From Herbinix luporum (GTDB lineage Bacteria; Bacillota; Clostridia; Lachnospirales; Lachnospiraceae), in assembly GCF_900070325.1 (NCBI RefSeq), contig NZ_LN879430.1:2163379-2227378 (forward strand): a stretch of DNA of 64,000 nucleotides. The letters run 5' to 3'. Shown one piece after another: positions 52,517 through 61,066 of this stretch. Under the pieces are notes generated by a model. It worked only from the letters and a program-made list of their open reading frames with translations. It had not been told where the DNA came from and ran no database searches. The position numbers and the translations under genes were made by a program. How positions within the stretch are numbered: position 1 is the stretch's first letter; every line of letters begins with the position of its first letter.

Positions 52517-52664
52517 TATCTTTCCTCCAATTGTAATGGGATTATTTGTTATTGACAATATACAACAAATATTATAGCATTAAGCTTCATAATGAGTCAA
52601 GGACAGGTCATTTGCTATACAAATTCACTTAGCTCTATTTTCTCCTTCTTTCACTTAAATAATC

Positions 52665-52697
52665 AAAAAGAGATTGGAATCATAAGACCCCAATCCC
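52665..52697 (-). terminator. Terminator of leuA
   Basis: GGGATTGG and CCAATCTC (two G-U or mismatch positions) are followed on the minus strand by TTTTTGATT, just after the leuA stop. Confidence 0.8.
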
Positions 52698-52714
52698 TAT
52701 CTGTTTATCTCTTA

Positions 52715-54382
52715 TTATTCACTTACACCTAAACGATTTAATGCACTGAATATAGCCCTAATGGAGGCTCTAGTAATATTAGAACTTACACCAACACCAA
52801 AGGTTGCCTTTTTACTGCTTAAATCCAGCATATGTATATAGGCTGCAGCTTTAGCTCCTGCTCCACCGCTAAGAGCATGCTCGTTGTAATCAAGAATCTT
52901 AACATTTATATTAAGTTCTTTTTGCAAGCCTTTCTGAACTGCATCAATGGGTCCGTTACCTACAGCTTCAAAGAATTTTTCCACACCATGGTTAGTATAG
53001 TAGATGATAGCATGGGTACATCCGTCATCATTATCAGATATATCCTCAAACTTACATCTTCTAAAGTGAAGAGGTTCTTTCTTATCAATATAATTCTTCT
53101 TAAATTCCTCCATAATCTGATCAGGAGTAACTTCTCCTTGTTTTTCAGATATAGGCTGTATTATATCAGCAAACTCCTTGTGCATACCCTTAGGAAGTTT
53201 GTATCCAAAATATGTTTCCATAATAAAGGCTACACCGCCCTTACCGGACTGACTGTTGATACGAACAATGGGTTCATAGCTTCGTCCGATATCAGAAGGG
53301 TCAATAGGAAGATAAGGTACTGCCCAAATCTTACTTTGCCTTTCTCTAAGGGCCCGCATTCCCTTATTAATTGCATCCTGATGAGATCCGGAAAATGCTG
53401 TAAATACCAGCTTGCCGGCATATGGATGCCTTTCATGAACTTTCATCTTTGTTAATCTTTCATATACTTCTATAATTTCATTAACATTAGTTAAATCCAA
53501 TTTAGGATCTATACCTTGTGAAAACATATTATAAGCAATAGTAAGAATATCCACATTACCGGTTCTTTCACCGTTTCCAAATAAGGTACCCTCAACCCTG
53601 TCAGCTCCGGCTAAAAGTGCCAGCTCAGCAGCTGCAATACCGGTGCCCCGGTCATTATGAGGATGGACACTTATAATTATACTGTCTCTATTCTTAATAT
53701 TTCTGTTAATCCATTCGATCTGATCCGCGTAAACATTAGGGGTGTTCATCTCCACCGTGGAAGGTAGATTAATAATCATCTTATTCTCAGGAGTAGGACC
53801 CCATGTATCAACAACCGCATTACATACTTCCAATGCGTAATCTATCTCAGTTCCTGTAAAACTCTCCGGTGAATATTCCAATATGATTTCCCCGGGAAAA
53901 TCCTTGGCATATTCTTTCACAAGCTTTGTACCCTTTATGGCAATCTTCTTAATTTCCTCTTTGTTCATATTAAATACAACGTCCCTCTGTAATACAGAGA
54001 CAGAATTGTAAATATGAACTATTGCCCGAGGTATCCCCTCCAAGGCCTCAAAGGTCCTTTTTAACAAATGCTCTCTACACTGTACAAGAACCTGAACAGT
54101 TACATCATCAGGAATTAGCTTGCGATCAACCAACTGCCTTAAAAATTCAAATTCAATTTGAGATGCAGAAGGAAATCCCACCTCAATTTCTTTAAATCCC
54201 AACTTAACCAAGAGATTAAAAAATTCAATCTTTTCTTCTACCACCATAGGCTCAATTAGTGCCTGGTTTCCATCTCTTAAATCTACACTACACCAAATAG
54301 GTGCCTCATTTATTTCTTTATTTGGCCATTGTCTGTCGGGAAAATTAATCACCGGATTTTTTTGATATTTTTTGAAATTCAT
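52715..54382 (-). CDS. leuA: 2-isopropylmalate synthase
   Basis: LeuA condenses acetyl-CoA with 2-oxoisovalerate, the first step of leucine synthesis. The 555 residues and the N-terminal text (NFPDRQWPNKEINEAPIW) are of the LeuA2 type. Catalytic motifs are SVDLRDGNQALIEPM near residue 35 and IISVHPHNDRGTGIAAAELALLAGADRVEGTLFGNGERTGNVD in parts, with the metal-binding histidines. The C-terminal 130 residues form the leucine-binding regulatory domain (GGAGAKAAAYIHM), so feedback inhibition by leucine is expected. AGGAGGA is before the ATG. No other leu gene is near. Confidence 0.95.
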   Translation of the reverse strand: MNFKKYQKNPVINFPDRQWPNKEINEAPIWCSVDLRDGNQALIEPMVVEEKIEFFNLLVKLGFKEIEVGFPSASQIEFEFLRQLVDRKLIPDDVTVQVLVQCREHLLKRTFEALEGIPRAIVHIYNSVSVLQRDVVFNMNKEEIKKIAIKGTKLVKEYAKDFPGEIILEYSPESFTGTEIDYALEVCNAVVDTWGPTPENKMIINLPSTVEMNTPNVYADQIEWINRNIKNRDSIIISVHPHNDRGTGIAAAELALLAGADRVEGTLFGNGERTGNVDILTIAYNMFSQGIDPKLDLTNVNEIIEVYERLTKMKVHERHPYAGKLVFTAFSGSHQDAINKGMRALRERQSKIWAVPYLPIDPSDIGRSYEPIVRINSQSGKGGVAFIMETYFGYKLPKGMHKEFADIIQPISEKQGEVTPDQIMEEFKKNYIDKKEPLHFRRCKFEDISDNDDGCTHAIIYYTNHGVEKFFEAVGNGPIDAVQKGLQKELNINVKILDYNEHALSGGAGAKAAAYIHMLDLSSKKATFGVGVSSNITRASIRAIFSALNRLGVSE

Positions 54383-54397
54383 AATAATTCCTCCTAA

Positions 54398-54445
54398 TTA
54401 ATATAATTTTAAGACTAATAAAAATACATGAAAAAATTATATTAA
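54398..54445 (-). promoter_or_regulatory. Perfect 13-bp stem just before the leuA ribosome site
   Basis: TTAATATAATTTT and AAAATTATATTAA are separated by 22 bases and end three bases before TTAGGAGGA. The remaining gap up to 54700 is AT-rich with no gene that I can see. The stem may protect or control the leuA leader. No T-box or leader peptide is apparent. Confidence 0.55.
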
Positions 54446-54705
54446 CGTCGGAGTCGATATATCACACTGTATTTTTTTACTATAAACAATGTGCTATTGT
54501 CTACACAAGTCCCATATAACCAGATCCTTTCTTTCATTTTTCATTATTATGTTATAATATGTTCCTTAATTATAAAGTATGATATGTATAATTATTAACA
54601 TATCCAAATATAGTGTGATTAATTATAACACTGAACATTTTAATTAGCAACCATTTTTTAAAATTTTACTCATCTTCTTTAATAAAATAAATATTTATTT
54701 CATAT

Positions 54706-54745
54706 AAAAAAAGCCGATTGATAGAAGTATTCTTCCTCAATCGGC
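54706..54745 (-). terminator. Terminator of the cdaA-cdaR operon
   Basis: GCCGATTGA and TCAATCGGC are followed on the minus strand by TTTTTTT. It lies about 25 bases after the cdaR stop codon. Confidence 0.93.
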
Positions 54746-54770
54746 AATTGTTTTTATATATATTTTATTT

Positions 54771-55997
54771 TTATTGTTCTTTTTCAAGACTTAATACAAC
54801 CTTAGGTGTATCGTAAATTTCAGTGTCCGATAATTCAGTTTGAATGTCCAAGAAGTATGTACCAGATGAGGAATACCCTGATAAATTTATAAAAGGTTTT
54901 AGAGTATTCCTGTTTATTTCATCAAGTTTACTGGCAGGGCCTTTAATATTAACCTTAATCGGTCCCTTGGTAATAAATTCAGCATTTAAGTTATCTGACT
55001 TATTCTTAATCTCTATATCATTGGGCCAGATAGACACTTCCTTACTTTCAAGTTTTTCTATCTTAATATTAATTGAAACATTGTTATCCTCACCCACCAG
55101 ATGTATTTCTTCATCCACCTTCTCATCTAGGTCAAGATATTCCTCAATGTTTTCCCTAGCACCAGTAACATCCCAAGTCACTTCTAATATCTCAAGGTTA
55201 TCTAGTATAGAATCTTCTGCTGCTATTTCAACAGTCTTGGGTTCATACTCTACTCCTGTCACTACATATCCATCTGCAGGTTTTCCTGTAATATTTATTT
55301 TCAGTGGAACTTCTTTAATCTTATATAAATCTAAACCTACCTCAATAAAGTAAGTACTAAATGTTAATCTGGTAGCATCAATTACATTACCTTCTTCATC
55401 CAAGGCCATGGGTCCTAATATCTGTATATTGGATTTTGAGGCACCCTCTACATCTGCCTCTACTACTACTTGTTTAATTTTTTCAATCCTACTTTTTGGA
55501 CCGCTAACTAAAATAATATTAGGTTTAGCAGATTTGTTACCAAGAAAAAATCCCTCTGCTACCTTTCCCTTATCTACTACATTAACCTTAAATTGCTCTT
55601 TGTGTATTTCCTCTATGCTGACAATCATATGCTGTACATCGCCCCTGTCAACAATCTCAATTTCATCCTTATATCTTTTGGGGGTGATGGTTATATTAAC
55701 AGAGTTAACACTGGACAAATGGGCAAAATCCGCCGATACATCAAAATCCGATGCAGATATGTTCTCCATTATAGACCGTCTTGCGGCAACTTTAAAACTA
55801 ATGGTTTCTCCTTCGATAATTTCATAACTCTGGTTTTTAGTTATTATAATATCCTCATTCTTAATATTAACCGGAACATCGGTAAAGGTCTCATAGCGAA
55901 TAGGATCATTGGTATTAGTTATAACCAGCCATAAAATCGCAGCTATTACTACCGATAGAATTTTAACACCAATATTTCTAGTCAATTTCTCTTTCAT
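54771..55997 (-). CDS. cdaR: YbbR-domain regulator of diadenylate cyclase
   Basis: This is 408 residues. An N-terminal membrane anchor (IGVKILSVVIAAILWLVITNTND) is followed by about four YbbR repeats outside the cell, each with text such as YEIIEGETISFKVAARRS and VVVEADVEGASKSNI. CdaR proteins control the c-di-AMP synthase CdaA from the outer face of the membrane. The start overlaps the cdaA stop by 20 bases, behind GAGG. The pair is therefore translationally coupled, the usual arrangement in Firmicutes. In many of these, glmM follows. Here it does not. Confidence 0.92.
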   Translation of the reverse strand: MKEKLTRNIGVKILSVVIAAILWLVITNTNDPIRYETFTDVPVNIKNEDIIITKNQSYEIIEGETISFKVAARRSIMENISASDFDVSADFAHLSSVNSVNITITPKRYKDEIEIVDRGDVQHMIVSIEEIHKEQFKVNVVDKGKVAEGFFLGNKSAKPNIILVSGPKSRIEKIKQVVVEADVEGASKSNIQILGPMALDEEGNVIDATRLTFSTYFIEVGLDLYKIKEVPLKINITGKPADGYVVTGVEYEPKTVEIAAEDSILDNLEILEVTWDVTGARENIEEYLDLDEKVDEEIHLVGEDNNVSINIKIEKLESKEVSIWPNDIEIKNKSDNLNAEFITKGPIKVNIKGPASKLDEINRNTLKPFINLSGYSSSGTYFLDIQTELSDTEIYDTPKVVLSLEKEQ

Positions 55998-56850
55998 TGC
56001 CTCGTCTTCCCTTCCAAAATTTCAATCTGTTAGTATCAGACATTTTATTCTGGGCCTCCATAAGCTTTGATCTTAAGTAGTCTCCATCCACATTTCTTAT
56101 TAACTTGCCTTCTCTTGCTATGGATACCTTACCTGTTTCTTCTGATACTATGATGGTAAGACAATCAGACACCTCACTTATGCCTATACCTGCACGGTGC
56201 CTTGTTCCTAAATCCTTACTTAACTGCATATTATCTGATAAAGGCAGATAACAAGTTGCAGCTACAATTCGATTATTTCGAAGTATAACTGCCCCATCAT
56301 GAAGCGGTGTATTTCTTTCAAATATATTAATCAGTAATTCACTGCTTATTATACTATCTACCAAAATCCCTGTATTTACAAATTCATTTAAGGGTGTTTC
56401 TTCTTCAATTACAACTAAGGCTCCGGTTTTATTTCTTGCCAGTTCAAATATAGCTCGTACAATTTCATTTAATGTATAATCCGAAAACTTTTCATTTTTA
56501 TCTTTAGTATCATCAAAAATCAGAATAGAACGAACTATATTTTTCTTGCCCAGTTGCTCCAAAGCCTTACGAAGTTCCGGCTGAAACACAATCAAAATAG
56601 CAATAATACCAACATCAATTGTATTGGATATAATCCAAATAACAACATTTAGCCTAAATATAACGGCGACTAACCAGAAAAGCATAATAACAACCAGACC
56701 TTTAACTAAGGCCCAGGCTCTTGTATTCTTAATCCACTTGACAACATGGTAGATTAAAAAAGCAAGTATAATAATTTCAATAATATCGGTAATATAAATT
56801 TTCGGTATAGAAAATCGATAATCACTTATTAAATTTCTGATTGCTTGCAT
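55978..56850 (-). CDS. cdaA: Membrane-bound diadenylate cyclase
   Basis: CdaA joins two ATP molecules to make c-di-AMP, which controls potassium balance and wall integrity. It is 290 residues. Three membrane helices fill about residues 20-90. The DAC domain contains the DGA motif at 185-187 (LHDGAVIL) and the RHR motif at 217-219 (GTRHRAGIGISE), both essential. GGGAGAG lies before the ATG. It precedes cdaR and follows two membrane protein genes that may belong to the same transcript. Confidence 0.96.
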   Translation of the reverse strand: MQAIRNLISDYRFSIPKIYITDIIEIIILAFLIYHVVKWIKNTRAWALVKGLVVIMLFWLVAVIFRLNVVIWIISNTIDVGIIAILIVFQPELRKALEQLGKKNIVRSILIFDDTKDKNEKFSDYTLNEIVRAIFELARNKTGALVVIEEETPLNEFVNTGILVDSIISSELLINIFERNTPLHDGAVILRNNRIVAATCYLPLSDNMQLSKDLGTRHRAGIGISEVSDCLTIIVSEETGKVSIAREGKLIRNVDGDYLRSKLMEAQNKMSDTNRLKFWKGRRGNEREID

Positions 56851-56905
56851 ATACTTCTCTCCCGCCGTTATAATTCATTTACTGTATGCTCATTAGTCAG
56901 TATAT

Positions 56906-57919
56906 TTAAAAGTTAGTATAGTCATCATCATCGTAGTTGAAGTATTCTTCTGTTTCATCCGTATCCGGCTCACTAAACTCCCTGCTTTTTACATCACTAG
57001 AATTAATATGTTTTACATTGACCTGGGATACGGTCACAGTTACCTTAGGCACCGCTTTCACATAATAGTAATATACTTCATCTTCAAATCTGGCATGCTC
57101 CGCTCTTGAATAATCCAAGGTAAGTTCAAAGAAATGGACTATAAATACTAAACCTGTAGAAATTATGGTTCCTACTATCATACCCAGTATTTGACCTGAC
57201 TTGTTCAATATTAAATAACTAATTAAAAAACCTAAAATACTGGTAAGTCCCCCTGCCAAAATTGAAATCTCAAATGCATAATCAAAAGACATTTTTCTAA
57301 TAGAATAGGTAACCATAATTATCAATGCAAAAATAGCTATTGTCATAATCATCTGCTTGTTTCCAATTAGGTTATCAACAACAGTAGTATAAAGTTGCAT
57401 AATATCCTCAACAGAAATACCTGTCTGCGTGGTTACCGCTGTTTTTATAACTTGAAATAAAAAATATACTATCACACCGCAGCTTGTGGGAACCATAGCT
57501 ACAGGGGTAGATATTAACCCCAGTAAAATCGGGATAAAATATGGCATCTTCAAAAGAAATAAAACCGGCACAGCTAGTACCACATATCCCTGATTTGGAG
57601 TGTATCTAAGGAAAAGTAGATACAATATCATAAGTACCATAATAACTATAATAGATAAAATGGGCGATATAAAGAATACATGTAGTATAGCTATGGCTGC
57701 TGCCAAAAGCACCATTATAGCCGATGGTGTAAATGCACTTAATAAAGACAAGGCAAAAACAATAGGTATAGACTTAAATCTTACGTCATATCCTATTTCT
57801 TTATTTATAGCCTGAAATGCTATAAATGCAAATATAAATTTTATTGCAGGTACTAAATATGCGTCATATTGCTTATAAAAATTTTTAATTTTTTCTCTTA
57901 ATTCAAGTAATGGTAACAT
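56906..57919 (-). CDS. Polytopic membrane protein of unknown function upstream of cdaA
   Basis: This is 337 residues from MLPLLELREK, with GGAGGG several bases before the ATG. About eight to nine hydrophobic helices lie between residues 20 and 265 (for example IVFALSLLSAFTPSAIMVLL and ISIVIMVLM-like stretches). A soluble C-terminal tail of 70 residues follows, ending in a strongly acidic stretch (TDETEEYFNYDDDDYTNF). I do not recognise a family. It lies 55 bases before cdaA and 17 after the next small membrane gene, so a link with c-di-AMP signalling or wall growth is possible but unproved. Confidence 0.7.
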   Translation of the reverse strand: MLPLLELREKIKNFYKQYDAYLVPAIKFIFAFIAFQAINKEIGYDVRFKSIPIVFALSLLSAFTPSAIMVLLAAAIAILHVFFISPILSIIVIMVLMILYLLFLRYTPNQGYVVLAVPVLFLLKMPYFIPILLGLISTPVAMVPTSCGVIVYFLFQVIKTAVTTQTGISVEDIMQLYTTVVDNLIGNKQMIMTIAIFALIIMVTYSIRKMSFDYAFEISILAGGLTSILGFLISYLILNKSGQILGMIVGTIISTGLVFIVHFFELTLDYSRAEHARFEDEVYYYYVKAVPKVTVTVSQVNVKHINSSDVKSREFSEPDTDETEEYFNYDDDDYTNF

Positions 57920-57936
57920 AATATAACCCTCCATAC

Positions 57937-58338
57937 TTAATACTCATGGGTCGATTCTTTATATATTTTTTCCATGCGTTTTAATAGTTTGAAATACCTT
58001 GCTAGCTTCTTTCTCGAAGCATCGTATTTCATAGAATAACCTAAGTATGATCCCAATCCGTATATAGTGATTATAATAATATAAAAGCCCAGTATATATC
58101 CACCTATTGTTTTGTATTGTAAACTTACTGCTTTTTTTATCAAGTGTTCCATTCTATAAAATCCAATCATCATTATAATTAGAATATAACCTATAGTTGC
58201 ACTGATAATTGATTTTATAACCTGAAGTCTTACATAATCTTGTTTATAATATTTGCTTAGATAGATGTCTTCTTTGCCTTCTTTATTCTCATACACTGCC
58301 AGCTTTGTCATTAACCTTATTTTCTTAAAGTTTAACAT
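57937..58338 (-). CDS. Small membrane protein of unknown function
   Basis: This is about 133 residues. A basic, soluble N-terminal part of some 45 residues is followed by two clear membrane helices (IISATIGYILIIMMIGFY and GGYILGFYIIIITIYGLGSYLG). The C-terminal part is basic (DASRKKLARYFKLLKRMEKIYKE) and probably helical. GGAGG lies five bases before the chosen ATG, and an adjacent ATG one codon earlier is too close to it. It starts the operon that continues with the larger membrane protein and cdaA-cdaR. No family is recognised. Confidence 0.65.
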   Translation of the reverse strand: MLNFKKIRLMTKLAVYENKEGKEDIYLSKYYKQDYVRLQVIKSIISATIGYILIIMMIGFYRMEHLIKKAVSLQYKTIGGYILGFYIIIITIYGLGSYLGYSMKYDASRKKLARYFKLLKRMEKIYKESTHEY

Positions 58339-58564
58339 CATTGCCTCCAATATCCCATAAAATATTAATTATTTCAAGTCTTAACTGCATTAGTTAAATA
58401 TATGCAAATATGCCTAAGTATATTGCTAATGGCGATTTTACTATCAAGCAAATTATAACACATACACTCAAGCTTTTGTATAATTATTTTGCTTTTTAGG
58501 AATTTTAGTTAAACTTTTCTTAGAAATATTATAAAAACTGCTATAGCTGTTATACTTTTATATA

Positions 58565-58600
58565 AAAAAAAAGAATCTCCTATTTTATAGGAGATTCTTT
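58565..58600. terminator. Bidirectional terminator after the CocE relic
   Basis: AGAATCTCCTA and TAGGAGATTCT form a perfect stem with A/T runs of five to nine on both sides. It ends the decayed hydrolase gene on the minus strand. The rest of 58351-58654 is AT-rich, with no gene that I can see. Confidence 0.85.
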
Positions 58601-58654
58601 TTGATTATAATATTCTGAACTTTGATTAAACTGCCTGATCTGCAGCAATTAAAT

Positions 58655-60094
58655 TTATCGGATAATAATATCTCCATCCTGGAATTTAGGTGGTATCACA
58701 GGTATCTGAAGGAATGATTCATATTGTCCGCCAGTATAGATAAGATGATTTCCATGATTATCAGTATCCCATATCAAGGGCTCAAACCAATCTTCACGGA
58801 TATAACGACCGGAAATTTGAACACGTATATACTGCCCCTTATGCCAAAAACGGCTGGTAGGTACGATTTCAATATCCACGGGAACAATCTGTCCGGGCTC
58901 TAATTTTTCATCACAGGTATGGGCCTGAACGGGATTATAATCTGTAGAAAGCTTCTCATCTAACTTACGCCGTGAAACTCTCATCTTTCCCCATACTCCA
59001 GGATGTGGTTCTCCAAATAAGGTGATGGGAAGGAATTCTTTTGTGGTACTTAATTTCTGTACGTTTATAAATAAATCCATATCATTATAGCTTTCTGCAG
59101 CCACATACAGTCTTAACTTCATATATCCGGTAATTTCTGTGTCCTCTTCAAAGCGGTAGTCAAATGTAACCTCCCCGGTCTTACTGTCATAGGAAACAGA
59201 AGCTTCATTTTCTACCGGTGTGTTTTGCATTGTCATATTTGCTGCATTCAAATATAATTTTTCATATTTTGTCCTCTTCAGCGGAAAACTATCTTCCGCA
59301 CGATTGGTCATATAATTAAATTCATAAACGTCCTGAACTTCAATTCTTACTCTTGGAGTAAGCTCCCATCCATTTCTCTCCAACTTTAGATAGCGATCAA
59401 AGAAGCGCTCCAAATCCTGAAGGTTTTCATTGGCATATGCATCCGGCCACTCAAAATTTCTATGGGCACGAATCCATTTTTTCTTTGACTTAATTCTACG
59501 GAAGGCATTAAAAGAACCTCTTAAGTGAAAATGGTTCCAGCATGCGGTTAAATAAACTGGAATTTTTATATTTTCTCAGATAGGGTCTTTGTCCTTCCAA
59601 TATGTACAATTAATATAAGGATATAATGTCAAGTTGTCCGGTGTATCATCAATATAGTTAGGTCCTACAGCTTCTGCCATAACCATTCTGACAAAGGATC
59701 TGGCAGGGATACCCCCTTCACATAGTGATTCACGGTACATATCAGTTGTTGCTTCCCAAGGGGCTATACATACAAGATGAGGTGGGCATTGAGAAGCAAT
59801 ACGTAATTGTGTCATAGCTACGCAACTGTTTCCGGCCATTCCGATTCTTCCGTTACACCAAGGTTGCTCTGCAGCCCATTCAATAAAATCATATCCATCT
59901 TGTGCATCCTGAGTACCAAACTGAATAAAATCTCCCTCTGAATGTCCGATACCTCTAGGATCCACATTGGCAACGGCATATCCGCGACGACACCAATAAC
60001 CTGGGTCAGGACTTTCGAACTTAGACATATTGGAAACTGTTTGAGGCGGAACACCCATTTCCAAGGGGTCCCATACCCATGTTGGCAGCTCCAC
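58655..60094 (-). pseudogene. CocE/NonD-family hydrolase gene with an internal stop
   Basis: One frame of 480 codons spans this region and is broken only by a TGA at 59576-59578, where the text reads YWKDKDPI-stop-ENIKIPVYLTA. A tryptophan is probable there, so one base change would restore it. Family motifs are present: ANVDPRGIGHSEGDFIQFG, then the nucleophile serine in GRIGMAGNSCVAMTQLRIAS. The C-terminal X-Pro-peptidase-like beta domain follows (RFWHKGQYIRVQISGRYIREDWFEP in parts). The N-terminal portion is missing and replaced by a flavoprotein start. The gene is therefore broken twice. Confidence 0.85.
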
Positions 60095-60215
60095 CTACTG
60101 TAGAAGCTTTTTCAAGAACAATTACATCAGCTCCATTTTCTGCAGCCTCTACCGCAGCGGATAATCCGGCTGGGCCTGCAGCAATGACTACGATCTCAGT
60201 TTCCATCTTCTTCAT
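60065..60215 (-). pseudogene. N-terminal fragment of an FAD-dependent oxidoreductase fused to the CocE relic
   Basis: From MKKMETEIVVIAAGPAGLSA to about residue 50 the frame reads as the FAD-binding start of a fumarate reductase/urocanate reductase-type flavoprotein (AAVEAAENGADVIVLEKAS, GGAANMGMGPLG). Then the homology stops and the CocE text begins in another frame. I infer a deletion that joined the two genes near 60060-60075. The first glycine of the usual GAGPAG is alanine here (IAAGPAG), a further sign of decay. The promoter side (60216-60395) is AT-rich and shows no gene. Confidence 0.75.
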
Positions 60216-60395
60216 GCTATAACCTCACTTTACTTTATTGTTTGCCTTAAATATCAATGATTTATCTTTATCTTAATATATTTGAAATGAGGTATATAGG
60301 CTAAATTTTATCTAATCTATATGAATTTTTGTCGTAACACTATACACTTTGGGCACTTTATTGTTGAATCTTACGATAAATGTTCCAGTAATGCA

Positions 60396-60426
60396 AAAAA
60401 GAATCCCTGTTTTCAAGAGACTCTTT
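60396..60426 (-). terminator. Hairpin after the PH-domain gene
   Basis: AAAGAGTC pairs with GATTCTTT (one G-U), followed on the minus strand by TTTTTTG, about 25 bases past the stop. Confidence 0.65.
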
Positions 60427-60449
60427 CTTAATTACATAATTTGTTTTTA

Positions 60450-60818
60450 TTAAAGTAAAGCTTTAGCAATCAGCTTATCAAATTTCCTTATATCTACACC
60501 CTTATTTAGATTTATTTTTATGTGACCGGCCCTTGTCCAAAGCTCTACTTCTGCATTAACATCCAAAAATCTTCCGGCATTCTCAGTGGACCACATAACT
60601 ATTGATGAATAAGGCAGAGAATATATCTCAACCTTTTTGCCTGTAAAGCCCTGAGCATCTCTTACAATCAATCTCTTGTTAGTAAATATGGCACTATCAC
60701 GGAATGTCTTATATGCAGCAACTGCCTCTTCCCCTTCTACCAATAAATCATTTACATCATCGGGGATGGGACACTCTCCTATTAATGTCCATGTTAAAAT
60801 ATTACCCATTTCTGCCAT
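60450..60818 (-). CDS. Bacterial PH-domain protein
   Basis: This is 122 residues from MAEMGNILTW, with GGAGGT nine bases before the ATG. A start 24 codons upstream adds only junk. The core KTFRDSAIFTNKRLIVRDAQGFTGKKVEIYSLPYSSI and the following WSTENAGRFLDVNAEVELW text are typical of the bacterial pleckstrin-homology family (bPH_1, also called DUF1696). Such small proteins are widespread in Firmicutes and their task is unknown. It stands alone between lysS and the hydrolase relic. Confidence 0.88.
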   Translation of the reverse strand: MAEMGNILTWTLIGECPIPDDVNDLLVEGEEAVAAYKTFRDSAIFTNKRLIVRDAQGFTGKKVEIYSLPYSSIVMWSTENAGRFLDVNAEVELWTRAGHIKINLNKGVDIRKFDKLIAKALL

Positions 60819-60976
60819 TATTAAATACCTCCATGTAAAATCATTCCTGTATTGTAATTCTATATTACTATTAAGGAAAAAATTAGTCAATTTATAATAT
60901 TAATTCCTAATATTTTTACATAAACCTTTTTTAAAAAAGTTACTTTATATTAAAAAAGATACTACACTTCTGAAAC

Positions 60977-61012
60977 AAAAAAGCCGCCTGTTTCAGTTAA
61001 GAAACAGACGGC
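60977..61012 (-). terminator. Terminator of the greA-lysS operon
   Basis: GCCGTCTGTTTC and GAAACAGGCGGC (one G-U) around a six-base loop are followed on the minus strand by TTTTTTG. Confidence 0.93.
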
Positions 61013-61066
61013 ATACCAATATCTGTGTCAAATAAGTAAATTTGATACAAAAATCACTTTTAAGTT

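Noticed and set aside
54540-54620. Possible SOS or other operator around ATGTTCC in the leuA upstream gap
   Set aside because: There is no full GAAC-4-GTTC-type dyad, and the sequence is simple AT-rich text.
59414-59575. Gap between two separate hydrolase genes
   Set aside because: The gap is open in the same frame as both halves and encodes the expected CocE sequence, so this is one gene with a stop codon and not two genes.
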